DNA of 64,000 nt from Lobosporangium transversale. Taxonomy: Eukaryota; Mortierellomycota; Mortierellomycetes; Mortierellales; Mortierellaceae. A program made the position numbers and the translations under genes. The notes beneath the pieces were generated by a model. That model worked only from the letters and a program-made list of their open reading frames with translations. It was not told the origin of the DNA and did no database searches. Positions 10,451 through 22,658 of this stretch are shown in pieces. The DNA lies in NCBI RefSeq assembly GCF_002105155.1, contig NW_019028980.1:1116001-1180000 (forward strand), in the 5' to 3' direction. Position 1 is the stretch's first letter. Every line of letters begins with the position of its first letter.

Positions 10451-13331
10451 GATAACGACGGGTAGTGAGTGATTCTGATATGGAAAGAAAGTGGATGAAA
10501 GATGAAGGAATGTGAGAGATTAAAATCATAAAATATAGAAGTCTGGTTAACTACATGTAGTTTTGCATGCAGCTAGCTCCTTTGGGTGAATAAAAACGAT
10601 AAGCCCGCCGAGTACCCAATTTAAAAGATAAAAAAAATAGTTGAGAAGTCTTCTGGTGTTACGGAAGATCAACTGTAGTGAACGTCCAGAGTTTAATTGT
10701 GGTTTCAATAACGAAACCGGGGTTGGAATGAGCATTTCCCTCCCTTGCTCTCCCTCCTTTTTTTTTTCGCTTCACGTTCCCCTTTTCGTCATTCTTATCC
10801 GCCGATGCGCCTGTCTGTGCGGGCAAGCGTAAATGGATTCGCTAGCCCTCTCCTTTATGGAAAGGAAATCCTACATGGGCTATGTCTTGGAGTTGTGTTC
10901 TATCCACGATTACATATTCTGACAAACAAACGCTGCGGGCTGATCTCCTGCACTTGATTCCAGCCAAATAGGAAGTCTTACTACTCTCGCGAATAAAACG
11001 AAACACAACCCCACAACCGCTCAGTTTACTAATAAAGTTTGATTATTAAAGCTTTAAGGTTCGCATTTGTTCCATGTCTAATTTTAAAATTACGACTTGG
11101 GGCTGACTGATCACCTCATAGAAAAATACTATTTACCAACAGATCTTTAGAAATAGCCTTAGGAGTAGTGCGACATAATGGGGCCACCTTGAACAGAGCA
11201 CCGTTAATAACAGCATCACTTTACAAAACCCACCTGCATAACTTTTGAAAGCGGCGTGCCGTACAACTTCTCCTATCATTTCTCAGTTCCGCAGAATGCC
11301 TATATATAACTAAGTCATATCCGTTCTCTAGGAGCAAATTGCTCGATAATGTATAATATATATATATTTATATACTGTTACATTTTATTTGAAGACCTGA
11401 ACCCTCCATCCATGCACTGTCCTGTTGTGAAACCTATTCCCATACAGAGTGGCTCAAAAATCCAATGCCTGCAAGGAATATTACTTGTAATCCTGAATAG
11501 AGCAGGGCGACTACTGTCTCCCAGAATCTGCTGGGATGAAAATCAACTAAAAAGCAATGGTTTAACTCCTAGGGCTCGCTCAGACCAAGTAGAATTTAGG
11601 AATGATTTGCTGTAAGGCTGTAAGGAGATGGTCGAACCTGAACATTCCTGTAACTCCACACAAAACGGATCAAGTTCCCCCGTAGAATCATATTAATACT
11701 TAATATTAAAAATAAACTAAGCTTCCTCCTTTATGGAAAATTAAAAACAGATTATTCAAATTTGGCTGCAATTGGCCAAGCAGGCTCTTAAGCAAATTTG
11801 GCACACATTTTCCAATGCATAGAATGCTATTACAATACAAGTCCTAGCGTTGCCACCATTGCCAGACAATATGCTAAAGAATAAAAGCCTGGAGGATCGT
11901 TTATACGGACAGAATAAGCCATTTGTAAACTCTGTCCTTATAGCAGTCCATCAAGAGGGTAGAGGAAAATATATTAGCCACTGAATATTAAGGCTCTTAT
12001 CCGGATACAAAGATCATTTCAGGGATTGCAGAAGGGATATTGAGCCTTGGTCATTTTACTGTAAAGCACTAAAGGCTTATAATCAAAACCATGACTTCGA
12101 CACACGCTTAGTACGCCTCATCAACATACCAAGATCTTTCTTTCACTGTTCTCCATGCAGCTTTATAATTGAACAGGCTCAAGTGTCTACATAAACGATA
12201 GAACGTTCAAGAAACATTGATTATAGTCTGTATATTGTTCAGTCCTTAACCAGCCCAGCTCTTGATTCGTAGAGCTTAAGCGTCAGACGCTTGCTTTAGG
12301 CTCGATCCTCCCTCTAGAGTCACACGTGCTAATACTATTTCCATATGAGTACATTATACTTTGGCTGTTTATACATCATCTCATCTAGGACTTCGGCCTG
12401 TTGCTTATACGAACAGCTCAGTCTTCTAGAATTGTCTCAATGTTTTAAATGTACGATGATAGCCTAAAAAGGACAGTTCAATGCTTTCCTGTGGAAGTAA
12501 TTTTTACTTTGCTTAAGACATAGGTGAGATTATACGCCATCGATAGGGATTGAAACTAGGAGAAGGCAAAAAGGCATTAAGCCCATACGACTTGGTTCAG
12601 GCTCAGGATGCGCTCCTCACTTCCAGGCCAAATAAGCTAGCTGACAGAGATATCGAGATAAAGCACTAGCTTTCATACCTTGGATTTGCGTTCAATCTTC
12701 TGTATCGAACCCATAATCAATGCTGACAGAAAGCAAGGGAGGCGCGAGTCCCTAGAAGCGATGATGTAGACGCGCCCAGAGGGATCGATTGTGCTACATG
12801 GGATCATCGGCGCCGCTTTGAGGTAGTTGTTTGGATGCAATGCCTGTGGGCTACGATGGCGTAAATAATATGATGAAGGAAGTCCCAGAGCCATATTGCA
12901 TATAGAAATATACATTATATGCTAAGCAGAATCGATCACTCATGGAAGAGAAGAGAAATAATATATTTTTACGCCGTCGGCGCGACTCGTCTTTCGGCCA
13001 GACTGTGTACCGCCCCAGATCTTCTTTAATCTTTTCCCGTCTCTGGATAAGAATCGTCCACTCTTACCCGGTATTCTATTTATTCATCAGACCCTGCGAG
13101 AGATAACTACTCCAAGAGCCAAGCTGCGCTATGAAAACAAAAAAAAAAAATGCAGAGCTTGAAACAGACTAGGTCTTTCAGTTTTGTTTTTCGCCTTTCC
13201 TGTATCAATAGGGGGCACAGAAGAAAACTTTTGAAGTTTCAACTGTTACACAACCTGTATTTTTAACCGCGAACCATTGGTCCCAATGTAGTTAGTTTAG
13301 TTGGTATCAACCTTCTTCACGGCGCACGAGC
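10423..13331. other. 2.9-kb gene-poor interval
   Basis: No supportable protein gene. It opens with an A run of about 28 bases (10423-10450) that touches the start codon of the flanking minus-strand gene. Around 12250-12318 a plus-strand stretch resembles a degenerate tRNA (D-arm-like GCTC/GAGC, anticodon-arm-like stem, B-box-like GGCTCGATCC), but its acceptor stem does not pair. An 80-codon minus-strand frame at 12673-12915 has no recognisable features. Any missing first exon of the upstream membrane-protein gene would lie here. Confidence 0.4.
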
Positions 13332-13598
13332 ATGTGTTCTTTTTTAGCAAAGTTTACATTTGAAATATTCCGAAGCCAATCTGGTCCATTACCAGGAGAG
13401 AAAGAGGCACACAGAGCTATTAGCACTATTGGAAATGAACGAATGAAACAAGCAATGATGGAAGAGACCAAGTGAGTGTTATGAGCATTTAATTTACTGC
13501 AATCAGTAAAACGTGATCGCTCTCAAATCCATGTCTGTTCATATATATATAGTTTGTTTATCGATGTGTTTGGACAAATGTCTAGCCCAAAAAAATGA
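13332..13598 (+). CDS. candidate two-exon microprotein, 61 residues
   Basis: Not recognised. Exon 1 is 13332-13471 and ends at a consensus donor (AA|gtgagt). Exon 2 is 13553-13598 after an acceptor ending atatag; phase 2 joins cleanly. The predicted protein starts MCSFLAKFTFEIFRSQSG and is amphipathic. A P-G-E-K-E-A-H-R segment and a charged helix follow, and it ends M-S-S-P-K-K. The long first exon without stops, the strong donor and the phase-correct short last exon argue for a real gene, but there is no homology support. It could be a mitochondrial or membrane-associated small protein; that is speculative. Confidence 0.42.
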
Positions 13599-14690
13599 GG
13601 GTCCATGGATCAGAAAAAGTATAACAAATGAGCATCAACTGAAATGGCCATAGAAACAATAACAGCGATCCAATTGGAGGCTTGTTTCCTTTTTGTTATT
13701 AGCCCAGATGAGCAAACGTAAAAGATAAAAAGGAAGTGACAAGCGATCATTGGAATCGAGGAATGCGTGTGCGACATGAGATAAAAAAAGGATGAGATTC
13801 TTTGCCATGCAACTTTACTATCTCAAAATATACCCAGGGAGACACAAATGAAGTTAGGAAGCACTTTTGGAGACACAACAGTAAATACATGTATATATGT
13901 ATTTGTTTACTCATTAATAATAAGAAGGAATAAAATACTACACAAGTGAATGGGCAGTGCGCATGCATCTTTGTTGACTTACGAGAGCTTACCGAAAGAA
14001 CTGGGCGATCTTTTTTAGATAGTGAGCCATCATCAATAAGTGCATACGTCCATAGTTTAGGAGAAAACAAACTATTTCATTCAAGACTTTTTTGTCACCA
14101 AGATCTGGTTCATTGGATTCTTTCTCTAAATTTGCGATTCGCGAATATGGCGCCTCGATCTGCTACAGCTGGCCTTAGTCTAGAGTACGCCCTATAATTT
14201 GAGAGTAATGTCCAAAAAACGGTTCACGTTTACAAAATGGCGCCATCCGCCGCGACTAAAAGGGATAGAGGCATCGCGTCCCCAAGCGTGCATGGCGCAT
14301 GGGTTCGGAAGCAAGAAATATTTCTGAACTAGGCGCCGTCTCATTATTTGTTTTTGTACAATCTTGTCCTTGGGCCAGCGATGGGCGGAACAACATCATA
14401 TCTTACCATGCATGGATTAGAGGATCTTTTCATCATTAACAGCAACAACAACAACAACAAAAAAAAAGCTGCGAGTCAATTGTACGCGTACTTTTCGCTA
14501 GAGGGCATTGAAGCAGAATGACTCTAAATGTAGTGGCGATGGGCGGAACTACAGCCCTCATGATTGCAATCTTAGAGAGATATACGTATGTTGCTCTGTT
14601 GTCGACTATTTTATTTGTGTATTAGTCTTTACATGCAGTTGTCAATTTTTTCCCCCCTATCCTTTACCCATTATCTTGCTATTATTCAAG

Positions 14691-14721
<31 letters not shown>

Positions 14722-17587
14722 CGGGAACATGAAAGGCACGCTAGAGAGGCATCTCCTGCAGAGGCCATAAGCTCTTATGCAACTGTGCCAGTCAAATATT
14801 TAGGCTATAACGAGCGAACCCTGGTGCTTTGCAGTGGAGAGCACAAATAATAAAGCAAAATAGATACAGCCGATTATATGTGTTAATATTCTTTAAACAC
14901 TTCGGATTCTAAATGGTGCAAGGAAAAGAGAGAAAAAAAGTTGTGGGGAAGGCTCTCCCTTCCCTTTCCTCTCTTTTGTCTACGGGCCTCGTCAGCTTAC
15001 TTATCTCATTGTAGTTCTGACAGTCACTCAATTCTGTTTCTTGTTGGTTCAAGCATAAAACTCCCAAAGTGCTCTTGTTGTTCGTTTCAAATCATTTCTC
15101 TGCAGGGTTTCCCCTGTGGAAGAGCAAACAATTCTTGGAATACCCTTTCCTTTAAGCTTGAAAATGATTTAATCGGGCGTAATTCAAAGTCTTGATCAAA
15201 GAAATGAAATGAAATATACTCTTTATTTTTTATATCCTTGAATGATCTTGGACAAGGGAAAAAAAATGCGTGCAATGTTCGCTTAAAACAGAAACTCCCT
15301 AGCGTCCCCTGCTACCCCATTATATGCCGATTTGGTTGCTTGTAGTGACATAGACTATATATATAAGTTTGATTCAAAGTCAATTGGTTATATTATATCT
15401 AGAAAGCACCACTTCTATGCTTTCGGAGGATCTTTCAACGTTGTTTTGCAATGGCAAGGATAGGATGGTGGCACAATAAAAGAGCGAGAATCATTGCTTG
15501 AGTACGAAGGTTTTAAAATATAGATAAGATCGAAATGGGTTATTTTGTTGTACTTGCATCAATGATTACACCTATGCTTGCTAGCTTACTGGCTTGTTGT
15601 TTGCTTCTTTCTATTGAATGATCTTTTGAAGCTAAAATTAGCCATCAACAGTAGCAACAACAATATAGTGCTTTTTTTAAATTTTGCTACAATGAGTATA
15701 CGCGAGGGGAGTTCATTTGTTTTATTTGTCTTTTTGTTATGTTGGCAAAAAAAAAAAAAAAAAAAAAAATTCATTCTTTTTCGTATACTTTAATATAGAC
15801 TTCTCCAAAGGATCAGCAAAGTAGAGCGATCCATGTCTTTGGGATGAATGAGCAAAGCTTCCGCCCGATCATGGAACATGTGCTGTACACATGTACATGT
15901 ATACTAGACACAGAAGTAAAAGAATGGAGTTACCTTTGGCCTGGATGTCCTAGTTTAGGAACCAAGAGATGGAGTTGAGGATAAATGAATGAATGATAAA
16001 AAGGGCTCTCATTGAATCAAATGAATGGGCTGTTCATTAAAGTCAGTCTAACTATTTGGGTCAATAATGTGACATCTGTATTTAAGGTTTGGTCACAATC
16101 AAATCCGCGATCGCATTTATCAGTTCTGCTCATTATGAATAAGTGACATGACATCTGGACTGAATGACTGAATAAGGAAGAACTGCCAATCCAAAGAGGT
16201 AATTTGATATGGCCTAACATATCCGGATGTAAATGTGAGCATGATCTTAGCCTTAAGAAAGGCTAAGCGCAGGTCTGAGTATACTGTAAAGTGGTATATA
16301 AATCTACATCTTGGACAAACGAAAGAAATGCGTAAGGTGCGGTTTGCTGTGTTCGTTGATAACGGCAGTGGATTGCGGCGTGGTTCCGGATATAGAGATG
16401 ATGCACCCAATGATATGTGGGATAAGGGTTATCTATTGGGCAAGATAAAAACAAGAACACAGATGGTGCCTATTGCCTATTGATTTGTTTTGTTGTGCGT
16501 GTACAGGTCTTTCCTCATATCAACACAGAAAGAGGAAGAAAACTCGTTTTAGAATACTATTTTCTATTCCAGTGCGCCGTCTGCCCACATCCGTTTGTGT
16601 TGTTGTTGTCATGCATGTCTTCTGTGTCTTCTGTAGGAAGAGAATGGAAAGAACGAGCTGCATAAGGTTTGGTGTAACACAAGTAAGCTCGACCAATAAG
16701 ATCTAAATCATTCATCTAATCTCATTCTTGTTCCACGGACAACTGCAAAAAAAAAAAAAAGCTTTGTTCACTCGCTTTTTCAGTTTTTTGGGCGTATCAC
16801 ACGCACATCCATGGCTCTCATTATGGCAATGGCGCTGACATCCTCACTCTTCTCATTATTTTCCATACGTTTCATCAAATTAGGCTAACCTTTCTTTGGG
16901 TTCTTTCTGATCCTCATATCGTTAGTGCCACTCTAACTATATATACCAAAGGGTGCTCCTAATCAAAGACGACATCATCTGCAGAATGTCGTATTGACAT
17001 TACGGATGAATGAATCCTCGAGGGGCCAGTACACAAAACTGAATAAAACCAGCGCCTTTGTTGCTGTCAAATTTGAAGGTTGAGATTTGTTATATTTATA
17101 CTATAAATAAAAAGACCCTGAATGGAATGTAGTAGATATATATATATTATCACCTTTATGCTAATGGCGGAAGTGTCGAGAACATCAACAGATAAAGGAT
17201 TAGGAAGAGGAAGAGTGGATATGAACAGTAAATGAACGGATGTAATTTATTCATGGGACTGAACATGAAAATGAGGGTTTGATTTTGTGAGCCCTGGACA
17301 TATTAGACGATTCAATAGGCCACAATAGGCAATGATGACAACAATGGCATTTTTTTTACTTTTGCTCCTTTAAGGAGCAACCCAACTCAATTCAATCGAT
17401 TGAATTTGTATAATGATTAAATTCCATTTAGACACTTCTGCTCTCACCTTGTCACTCTGTTTGTTCTTTTGCAACGGTTGTTTTTCTTATTATTGTTGAT
17501 ATTTTTTGTTTACATGGCCCAATGGAGGAAAACATCCGCCTGTTCCAGTACTCAAGCATAAACGGGCATCGGAGAGACGAAAGTAGT
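13599..17587. other. 4-kb gene-poor interval
   Basis: No supportable coding sequence. Several 60-100-codon frames occur on both strands but lack start context, splice partners or recognisable motifs. It holds homopolymers (A runs near 14692-14719 and 15750-15769), a short (AAC)n tract near 14443-14460 and AT microsatellites. The final few hundred bases are presumably the regulated promoter of the hexosaminidase gene. Confidence 0.4.
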
Positions 17588-17595
17588 ATAAAAGG
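17588..17595 (+). promoter_or_regulatory. TATA box of the hexosaminidase gene
   Basis: Perfect TATAAAAG, about 158 bp upstream of the ATG at 17753. A T20-type run (near 17618-17637) and a C/T-rich leader lie in between, a layout common for highly expressed fungal genes. Position and match are seen; promoter function is inferred. Confidence 0.65.
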
Positions 17596-17752
17596 CTCCT
17601 CAATTTCTCCACAAAGGCCTTTTTTTTTTTTTTTTTTCCTTGTCTACCAGCCAACTCTCAACCGACCCCATAACTTCCTCATTTCCTCTCTCTTTCCTCT
17701 CCGCTTACCCTCTCTTCCCTTCACTTCTACTACCAACTCGATCATTCTCAAC

Positions 17753-19609
17753 ATGAAGCTCTCCATTGCTGCTGCTATCGGTCTTTTGGCCCTTACTGTC
17801 ACCGAGGCCGTTAAGGTCAACCCTCTTCCCGCCCCTGTTCACATCAGCTGGGCAAAGTCAGGCCCCGTTAAGGTCGCTGACAACTTCCGCATTGTCGGAC
17901 CCAAGCACGACATTCTCAGCAAGGCCTTTGATCGCACTGCTGCTCTCATCAAGAAGGAGCGCTGGGTTCCCCAGACCTGGGAGCGCCCTGCTGCCGAGTT
18001 CCCCCCATTCCCCACTCTTGAGAAGCGTGGTGATGCCGAAGAGGAGGTCTCTGCTCAAGCCAACGGCTCCAAAACCCTCAAAACCATCACCGTCGATGTT
18101 AAGGACTTGAAGGCTGATCTTCAACATGGTGTTGATGAGTCTTATACTCTTGATATCTCTGCCTCCGGTAAGGGTACCATCAAGGCCAAGACCGTCTGGG
18201 GTGCCCTCAACGCTCTCCAGACCCTCAACCAGATCATCATCCATGACAAGAAGCTCGGACTCCACATTGAGCAGCCTGTTCATATCGAGGATGCTCCCAA
18301 GTATGTCCACCGTGGAGTCATGTACGATACCTCTCGTAACTTCTACCCCATGAATGTCCTCAAGAAGCAAATTGATGGTCTTGCCTACTCCAAGTTGAAC
18401 GTCTTCCACTGGCATCTCACTGACAACCAGGCCTGGCCTGTCGAGATTAAGAAGCACCCCCAGATGACCAAGGATGCTTACTCTCCTCGTGAGATCTACA
18501 CTCAGAAGGACATTAAGGAACTGATCCGCTATGGTCGCGAGCGCGGTGTCCGTGTCTACCCTGAGCTCGATGTCCCTGGTCACTCTGCTGCTGGCTGGCT
18601 CCAGGTTGACAAGAAGGCCGTCACTTGCGCTGATTCGTGGTGGGATAACGATGGCTGGACTCACCACTCTGCTGTCGAGCCCAACCCTGGTCAACTCGAT
18701 ATTGCTTACCCTGGCACTTACAAGCTGATCAAGGACGTTTACACCGAGTTGGCTAACGTCTTCACTGATAACCTCTTCCACGTCGGTTTCGATGAGCTCA
18801 ACACCTACTGCTACAACTACTCTTCTTACTCTCGCGATTGGTTCAAGAACCATCCTGGCGCCACTTACCAGGACTTTGCTCAGCAGTACGTTGATAAGGT
18901 TCTTCCCATCTTCAATGACAAGCCCAGCCGCCGATTGGTCATGTGGGAGGACTCTGTTCTTTCCCCCGACTTCCCTGCCCACAACATCCCCACCAACGTC
19001 ATCATGCAATCCTGGAACAAGGGTACTGAGAACATTAAGGCCTTGGCCACTAAGGGTTACGATATCATCGTTTCCTCTGCTGACTTCCTCTACCTCGACT
19101 GCGGTCATGGTGGATGGGTCACCAACGACCCTCGCTACAACGAGAACGAGCCCCCAGTCCTCCCCAAGGCCATCGCTGATGCCTTCGCTGCCAACCCTAG
19201 CGCATACAGCCCTACTACCGTCAACTATGGTGGTCACGGTGCCTCGTGGTGCGCTCCCTACAAGAGTTGGCAACGCATCTATGACTATGATTTCACTAAG
19301 GGCTTGACCGAAGAAGAAGCTAAGCACGTCATCGGTGCTGAGGCTCCCTTGTGGTCTGAACAGGCTGATCAATATGTCGTTGACAGCAAGATCTGGCCCC
19401 GCGCTGCTGCTCTCGCTGAGTTGACCTGGTCCGGCAACCGCAACAAGGCTGGATACAAGCGTACCACTGAGCTCAGCACCCGTATCTACGAGTTCCGTGA
19501 GCGTCTTATTGCCCGTGGCATTGGTGCTGCTCCTTTGGCTCCCAAGTACTGCTTGCAACACCCTCACCACTGCGATCTCTTCCGCAACCAGACCGCCCTT
19601 GGAAAGTAA
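17753..19609 (+). CDS. secreted beta-N-acetylhexosaminidase, glycoside hydrolase family 20
   Basis: GH20 enzyme that releases terminal GlcNAc/GalNAc from chitin oligomers and glycans. Single exon, 618 residues. The signal peptide is roughly residues 1-19 (MKLSIAAAIGLLALTVTEA). A Lys-Arg at 91-92 in T-L-E-K-R-G could be a Kex2-type propeptide site. The GH20b-like N-domain is followed by the catalytic barrel: R-G-V-M-Y-D-T-S-R-N-F-Y, F-H-W-H-L-T-D-N-Q, and the catalytic Asp-Glu pair at about residues 347-348 in H-V-G-F-D-E-L. The motif is usually H-x-G-G-D-E, so the second Gly is replaced by Phe. The C-terminal W-S-E-Q and active-site W residues are present. Codon use is strongly biased (AAG, CTC, GCT/GCC), unlike the A/T-rich flanks, indicating high expression. 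Longer upstream frames pass through the leader; the ATG at 17753 starts the signal peptide. Confidence 0.95.
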   Translation: MKLSIAAAIGLLALTVTEAVKVNPLPAPVHISWAKSGPVKVADNFRIVGPKHDILSKAFDRTAALIKKERWVPQTWERPAAEFPPFPTLEKRGDAEEEVSAQANGSKTLKTITVDVKDLKADLQHGVDESYTLDISASGKGTIKAKTVWGALNALQTLNQIIIHDKKLGLHIEQPVHIEDAPKYVHRGVMYDTSRNFYPMNVLKKQIDGLAYSKLNVFHWHLTDNQAWPVEIKKHPQMTKDAYSPREIYTQKDIKELIRYGRERGVRVYPELDVPGHSAAGWLQVDKKAVTCADSWWDNDGWTHHSAVEPNPGQLDIAYPGTYKLIKDVYTELANVFTDNLFHVGFDELNTYCYNYSSYSRDWFKNHPGATYQDFAQQYVDKVLPIFNDKPSRRLVMWEDSVLSPDFPAHNIPTNVIMQSWNKGTENIKALATKGYDIIVSSADFLYLDCGHGGWVTNDPRYNENEPPVLPKAIADAFAANPSAYSPTTVNYGGHGASWCAPYKSWQRIYDYDFTKGLTEEEAKHVIGAEAPLWSEQADQYVVDSKIWPRAAALAELTWSGNRNKAGYKRTTELSTRIYEFRERLIARGIGAAPLAPKYCLQHPHHCDLFRNQTALGK

Positions 19610-20060
19610 ATCGGTATTTTTCTTTCCCGCTTCACTCCTAGCGTTTTTTATTTTCGAGATTCTTAGACGACCCCAATTTTTTAGAACAACCACATCAAAA
19701 AAAAAAAAAAAAAACAACAGCAGCAGTTTCTTTTCTTTATATTCAAATAGTCTGGTTACGTTTTGAGTGAAAAGATAGAGAGAGGCTTTCATTAGGAGGA
19801 TATAATTCTTTTAACATTATGATACCACTAAAAAGAATCAGTAATAAATTCAATGATCTTTTTTAAAAAATATTCATGATACATGATGGGAACATTGCGC
19901 AAACAAAAATGTTCTTATAACGGTCTTGACGCTTCGTTCGAGGACTTCAGGGGTAGAGGCATTAAAGCATCAAAGCATTTAAAGATTTTGTATTTTTTAC
20001 GCAGCCACTGATCTTTAGCTCCTCCATCTTTTTTTTACCAACTTTGCGAATTCAATTATC
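19610..20060. other. intergenic region between GH20 and NASP genes
   Basis: Contains the hexosaminidase 3' end, an A18 run near 19697-19714, and A/T-rich promoter sequence of the NASP gene. No gene or clear motif seen. Confidence 0.5.
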
Positions 20061-21267
20061 ATGGGTGATCAGTCTCAGGACCAGGACGAGATTCAACAAC
20101 AACAGGAACAGGAGCAACAGGAAGAGACACCCTTCTTCTATGATGGTCCTATTGATCCGGCTACTGAACAGGCCATTCAGGAACTAAAGGATGTTGGTGC
20201 AAAGGCATTCGCTCTTCAGGATTATGAACTCGCTGTCGAAAAGTTTGGTCTCGCGTCAGAAATGCTGTGAGTACTTCAAATGAGACGCGCGGCTTTTTTT
20301 TTATTTATTCCATGAATATTCTGTTTTTAATTCAGGAATCCAGGATCTTAACATGTAAAGCACTCTTTTTTTTTTTTTTTTTTTTTCTTTTTTTTTTTCC
20401 TACTCAGAGGTCAAGTTTATGGCGAGACCAACCCCAAGTGTGCAGATACCTTATTTATATATGGAAAAGCACTCTTAGAACATGCAATTCAACAAAGCTC
20501 TGTACTTGGAGGAGCAACTGAGAAGAAGGCTAAAGAAGAGAAGGCTGCTGTCGAGAGTGGCTCATCCGCAGCTGCATCCTGTAATTGTTTTTTTTTATGG
20601 ATGAAGTAAAAAGATGCGAAGTATTGAGATAACAGTTATAGCAAGTAGCGGACAAAAGATTATAATAGCTAACAGCGTTTTTTTTTTTTTTTTTTTTTTT
20701 TTTTTAGCATCTTCTGCACCAAGTAACCCACGATTTGTGTTTGAAGGCGATGATGATGAAGAGGAAGAAGAAGAGGAAGAGGGCGGTGAAAATGAAGGAG
20801 AGGAAGGACAGGATGATTTCGCTGTAGCCTGGGACGTTCTAGACCTGGCTCGCGTCCTTTATCATCGTCAAGGCACAGAGGAAGCGCTTTTGAAGCTCGG
20901 TGACGTTCACATTTCACTTGGTGATGTCTCATTAGAATCCGAAAACTTTGATCAAGCAGTGGCTGACTTTCGGGAGGCGATTTTGATCAAGGAGGCAAGA
21001 TTAGAGCCTGATGATCGACAGCTGGCAGAGGCACATTACAAACTCGCGTTGGCACTGGAATATTCACCTACAGAATCTGACAAGACTCAAGAACATATCC
21101 ATAAGGCTATTACAGTGTTGAAGGCGAGGATTCAGAAATTGAACGGCTTGTTGGCTTCTGGAAAGGGCAAGGCACGAGCAACGGATGAAAATGAAAGCGA
21201 GTCAAAGATGGCTAAAGAGTTGATCGAGCTACATGAGCTCATTGGTGAAATGGACCAGAAGGTATTT

Positions 21268-21298
<31 letters not shown>

Positions 21299-21301
21299 GT
21301 G

Positions 21302-21335
<34 letters not shown>

Positions 21336-21870
21336 CAGTTATGCTGTTATGCTGCCTGCTTACATCTCTTACAAAAACAACGACAGCAGTTAGGGCAAGA
21401 GTCGTTAACATTGCTTTTATTTTTTATCTTGCTCAATGTTTTGACAGATCCAGGATTTGCTCAACAATCAAGCCAAGAAATCCATAGAAGGTCAGACGCC
21501 TGCTGAGATGCTCAGCATGTTGAGTCAGCAAGTCCAGCCTGTGAATGATATCAATAACTTGATCAAACCAAAGCCCAACAAACCCGCCGTTTCTCCAGGC
21601 TCTTCAGCCATAGCTACGACCACGACTACGACCACGACCACGACTACAAGCATCACCACGGCTACAATCACAAACGCAGCTGTAACAGCAACTATAACAG
21701 AGTCATCGCCGTCATCTTCGTCTTCAACACCCATGATAACCAAAGATCCTTCTACGGCAATATCAACAGCAGAGGACGCTGAGGTGGAGTCAGGACTCAA
21801 GCGTAAGGCTGAAGATGTCATTGAAAGCAGTGCAAAAGAAGATGAAGCAGAAAAGAAGATCAAAGTTTAG
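20061..21870 (+). CDS. NASP/Sim3/Hif1-family histone H3 chaperone (SHNi-TPR)
   Basis: Histone chaperone of the NASP (N1/N2, Sim3, Hif1) family, which binds H3 or H3-H4 in chromatin assembly. Inferred exons are 20061-20266, 20408-20580, 20708-21261 and 21448-21870, giving 451 residues. A Gln/Glu-rich N-terminus leads into the first TPR (about residues 33-95). A long acidic tract (about 137-158) interrupts the TPR array, the diagnostic feature of the family. Further TPR helices follow to about residue 265 (L-E-P-D-D-R-Q-L-A-E-A-H-Y-K-L-A). The tail is Thr/Ser-rich with a run of 11 Thr, then a KRK nuclear-localisation-like motif, ending E-K-K-I-K-V. Intron 3 contains a T27 run facing an A33 run. 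The 3' end of this gene is duplicated 4.2 kb downstream. Confidence 0.9.
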
Positions 21871-21989
21871 AATGACTTGATTATTTTGAAATTACAGTAG
21901 CCTTATATTACATGGATGCATGTGTATTTGATTCTAAATGCCATTAATAAAACTGAAAAAGGCATCTGTTGCGCCATGCTAGTATTGGC
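21799..21989 (+). repeat. NASP 3'-end block, copy 1
   Basis: The last about 24 codons, the stop and about 120 bp of 3' UTR of the NASP gene, including a polyadenylation-type AATAAA at 21946-21951. It matches a second block at 26042-26193. This copy has about 28 extra bp in the UTR before CATTAATAAAACTG. Confidence 0.75.
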
Positions 21990-22658
21990 TGTGAATCATT
22001 GTGAGTACTTTTCCTATGTTAAAGATACTTGTAAGACAGAGTGATTTTAGTCACCTTTTCCAAATTGTACTCCGTAAAAGCTACGATAAAATATTGGAAC
22101 TTCAGGATAAGTTATTATGATGGCCTCTGTCTCCATTAAAGCACAGTCAACCATGAGCCTGCTTGTCCTAATCTTACGCTCGGATTTAATAGTTGAATCA
22201 GCTGGTAAGGAGGTAACTGTTGGACTATTAGTAAAGTACACAGTACAAGATTTTCTAAAGCTTTTTTCTCTAGTGCCAGGATCCACAATTGCTTATCATG
22301 TGCAAATGCGAATGCCCTCTTAGACGTGGCCGCCCTTGACAAGTAGAGGAAACAAAAGTGGGCTACACCCTATCATTAAATTGTTGCAGATAAATGAAAA
22401 GAATGATCTTTTTGCGGTCGTTGCATAGTCATGAATGTGGAACTGATAAGAGGACTAGCAAGAGAATAAAGTAAATTGTTATACACAATTCATCAGTTGC
22501 TGCGACTCGTGACGTAACTTCTACAGAGTGCAGCAGGGAAAGGAAATACTCCATCAGTTTTTAGTATCGGAGCCATATAATCAATGGATAGTGAAAGCAA
22601 AGAACTTCCATAAGATTAAAACAAAAGAGTAATACAGTAATATGGAGATGTTTGGGAA

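Noticed and set aside
17858-19792. 644-codon open frame on the minus strand opposite the hexosaminidase gene
   Set aside because: It is a shadow caused by the strong codon bias of the plus-strand GH20 gene, which avoids codons that read as stops on the opposite strand. Composition is Val/Leu/Asp-rich with no recognisable domain.
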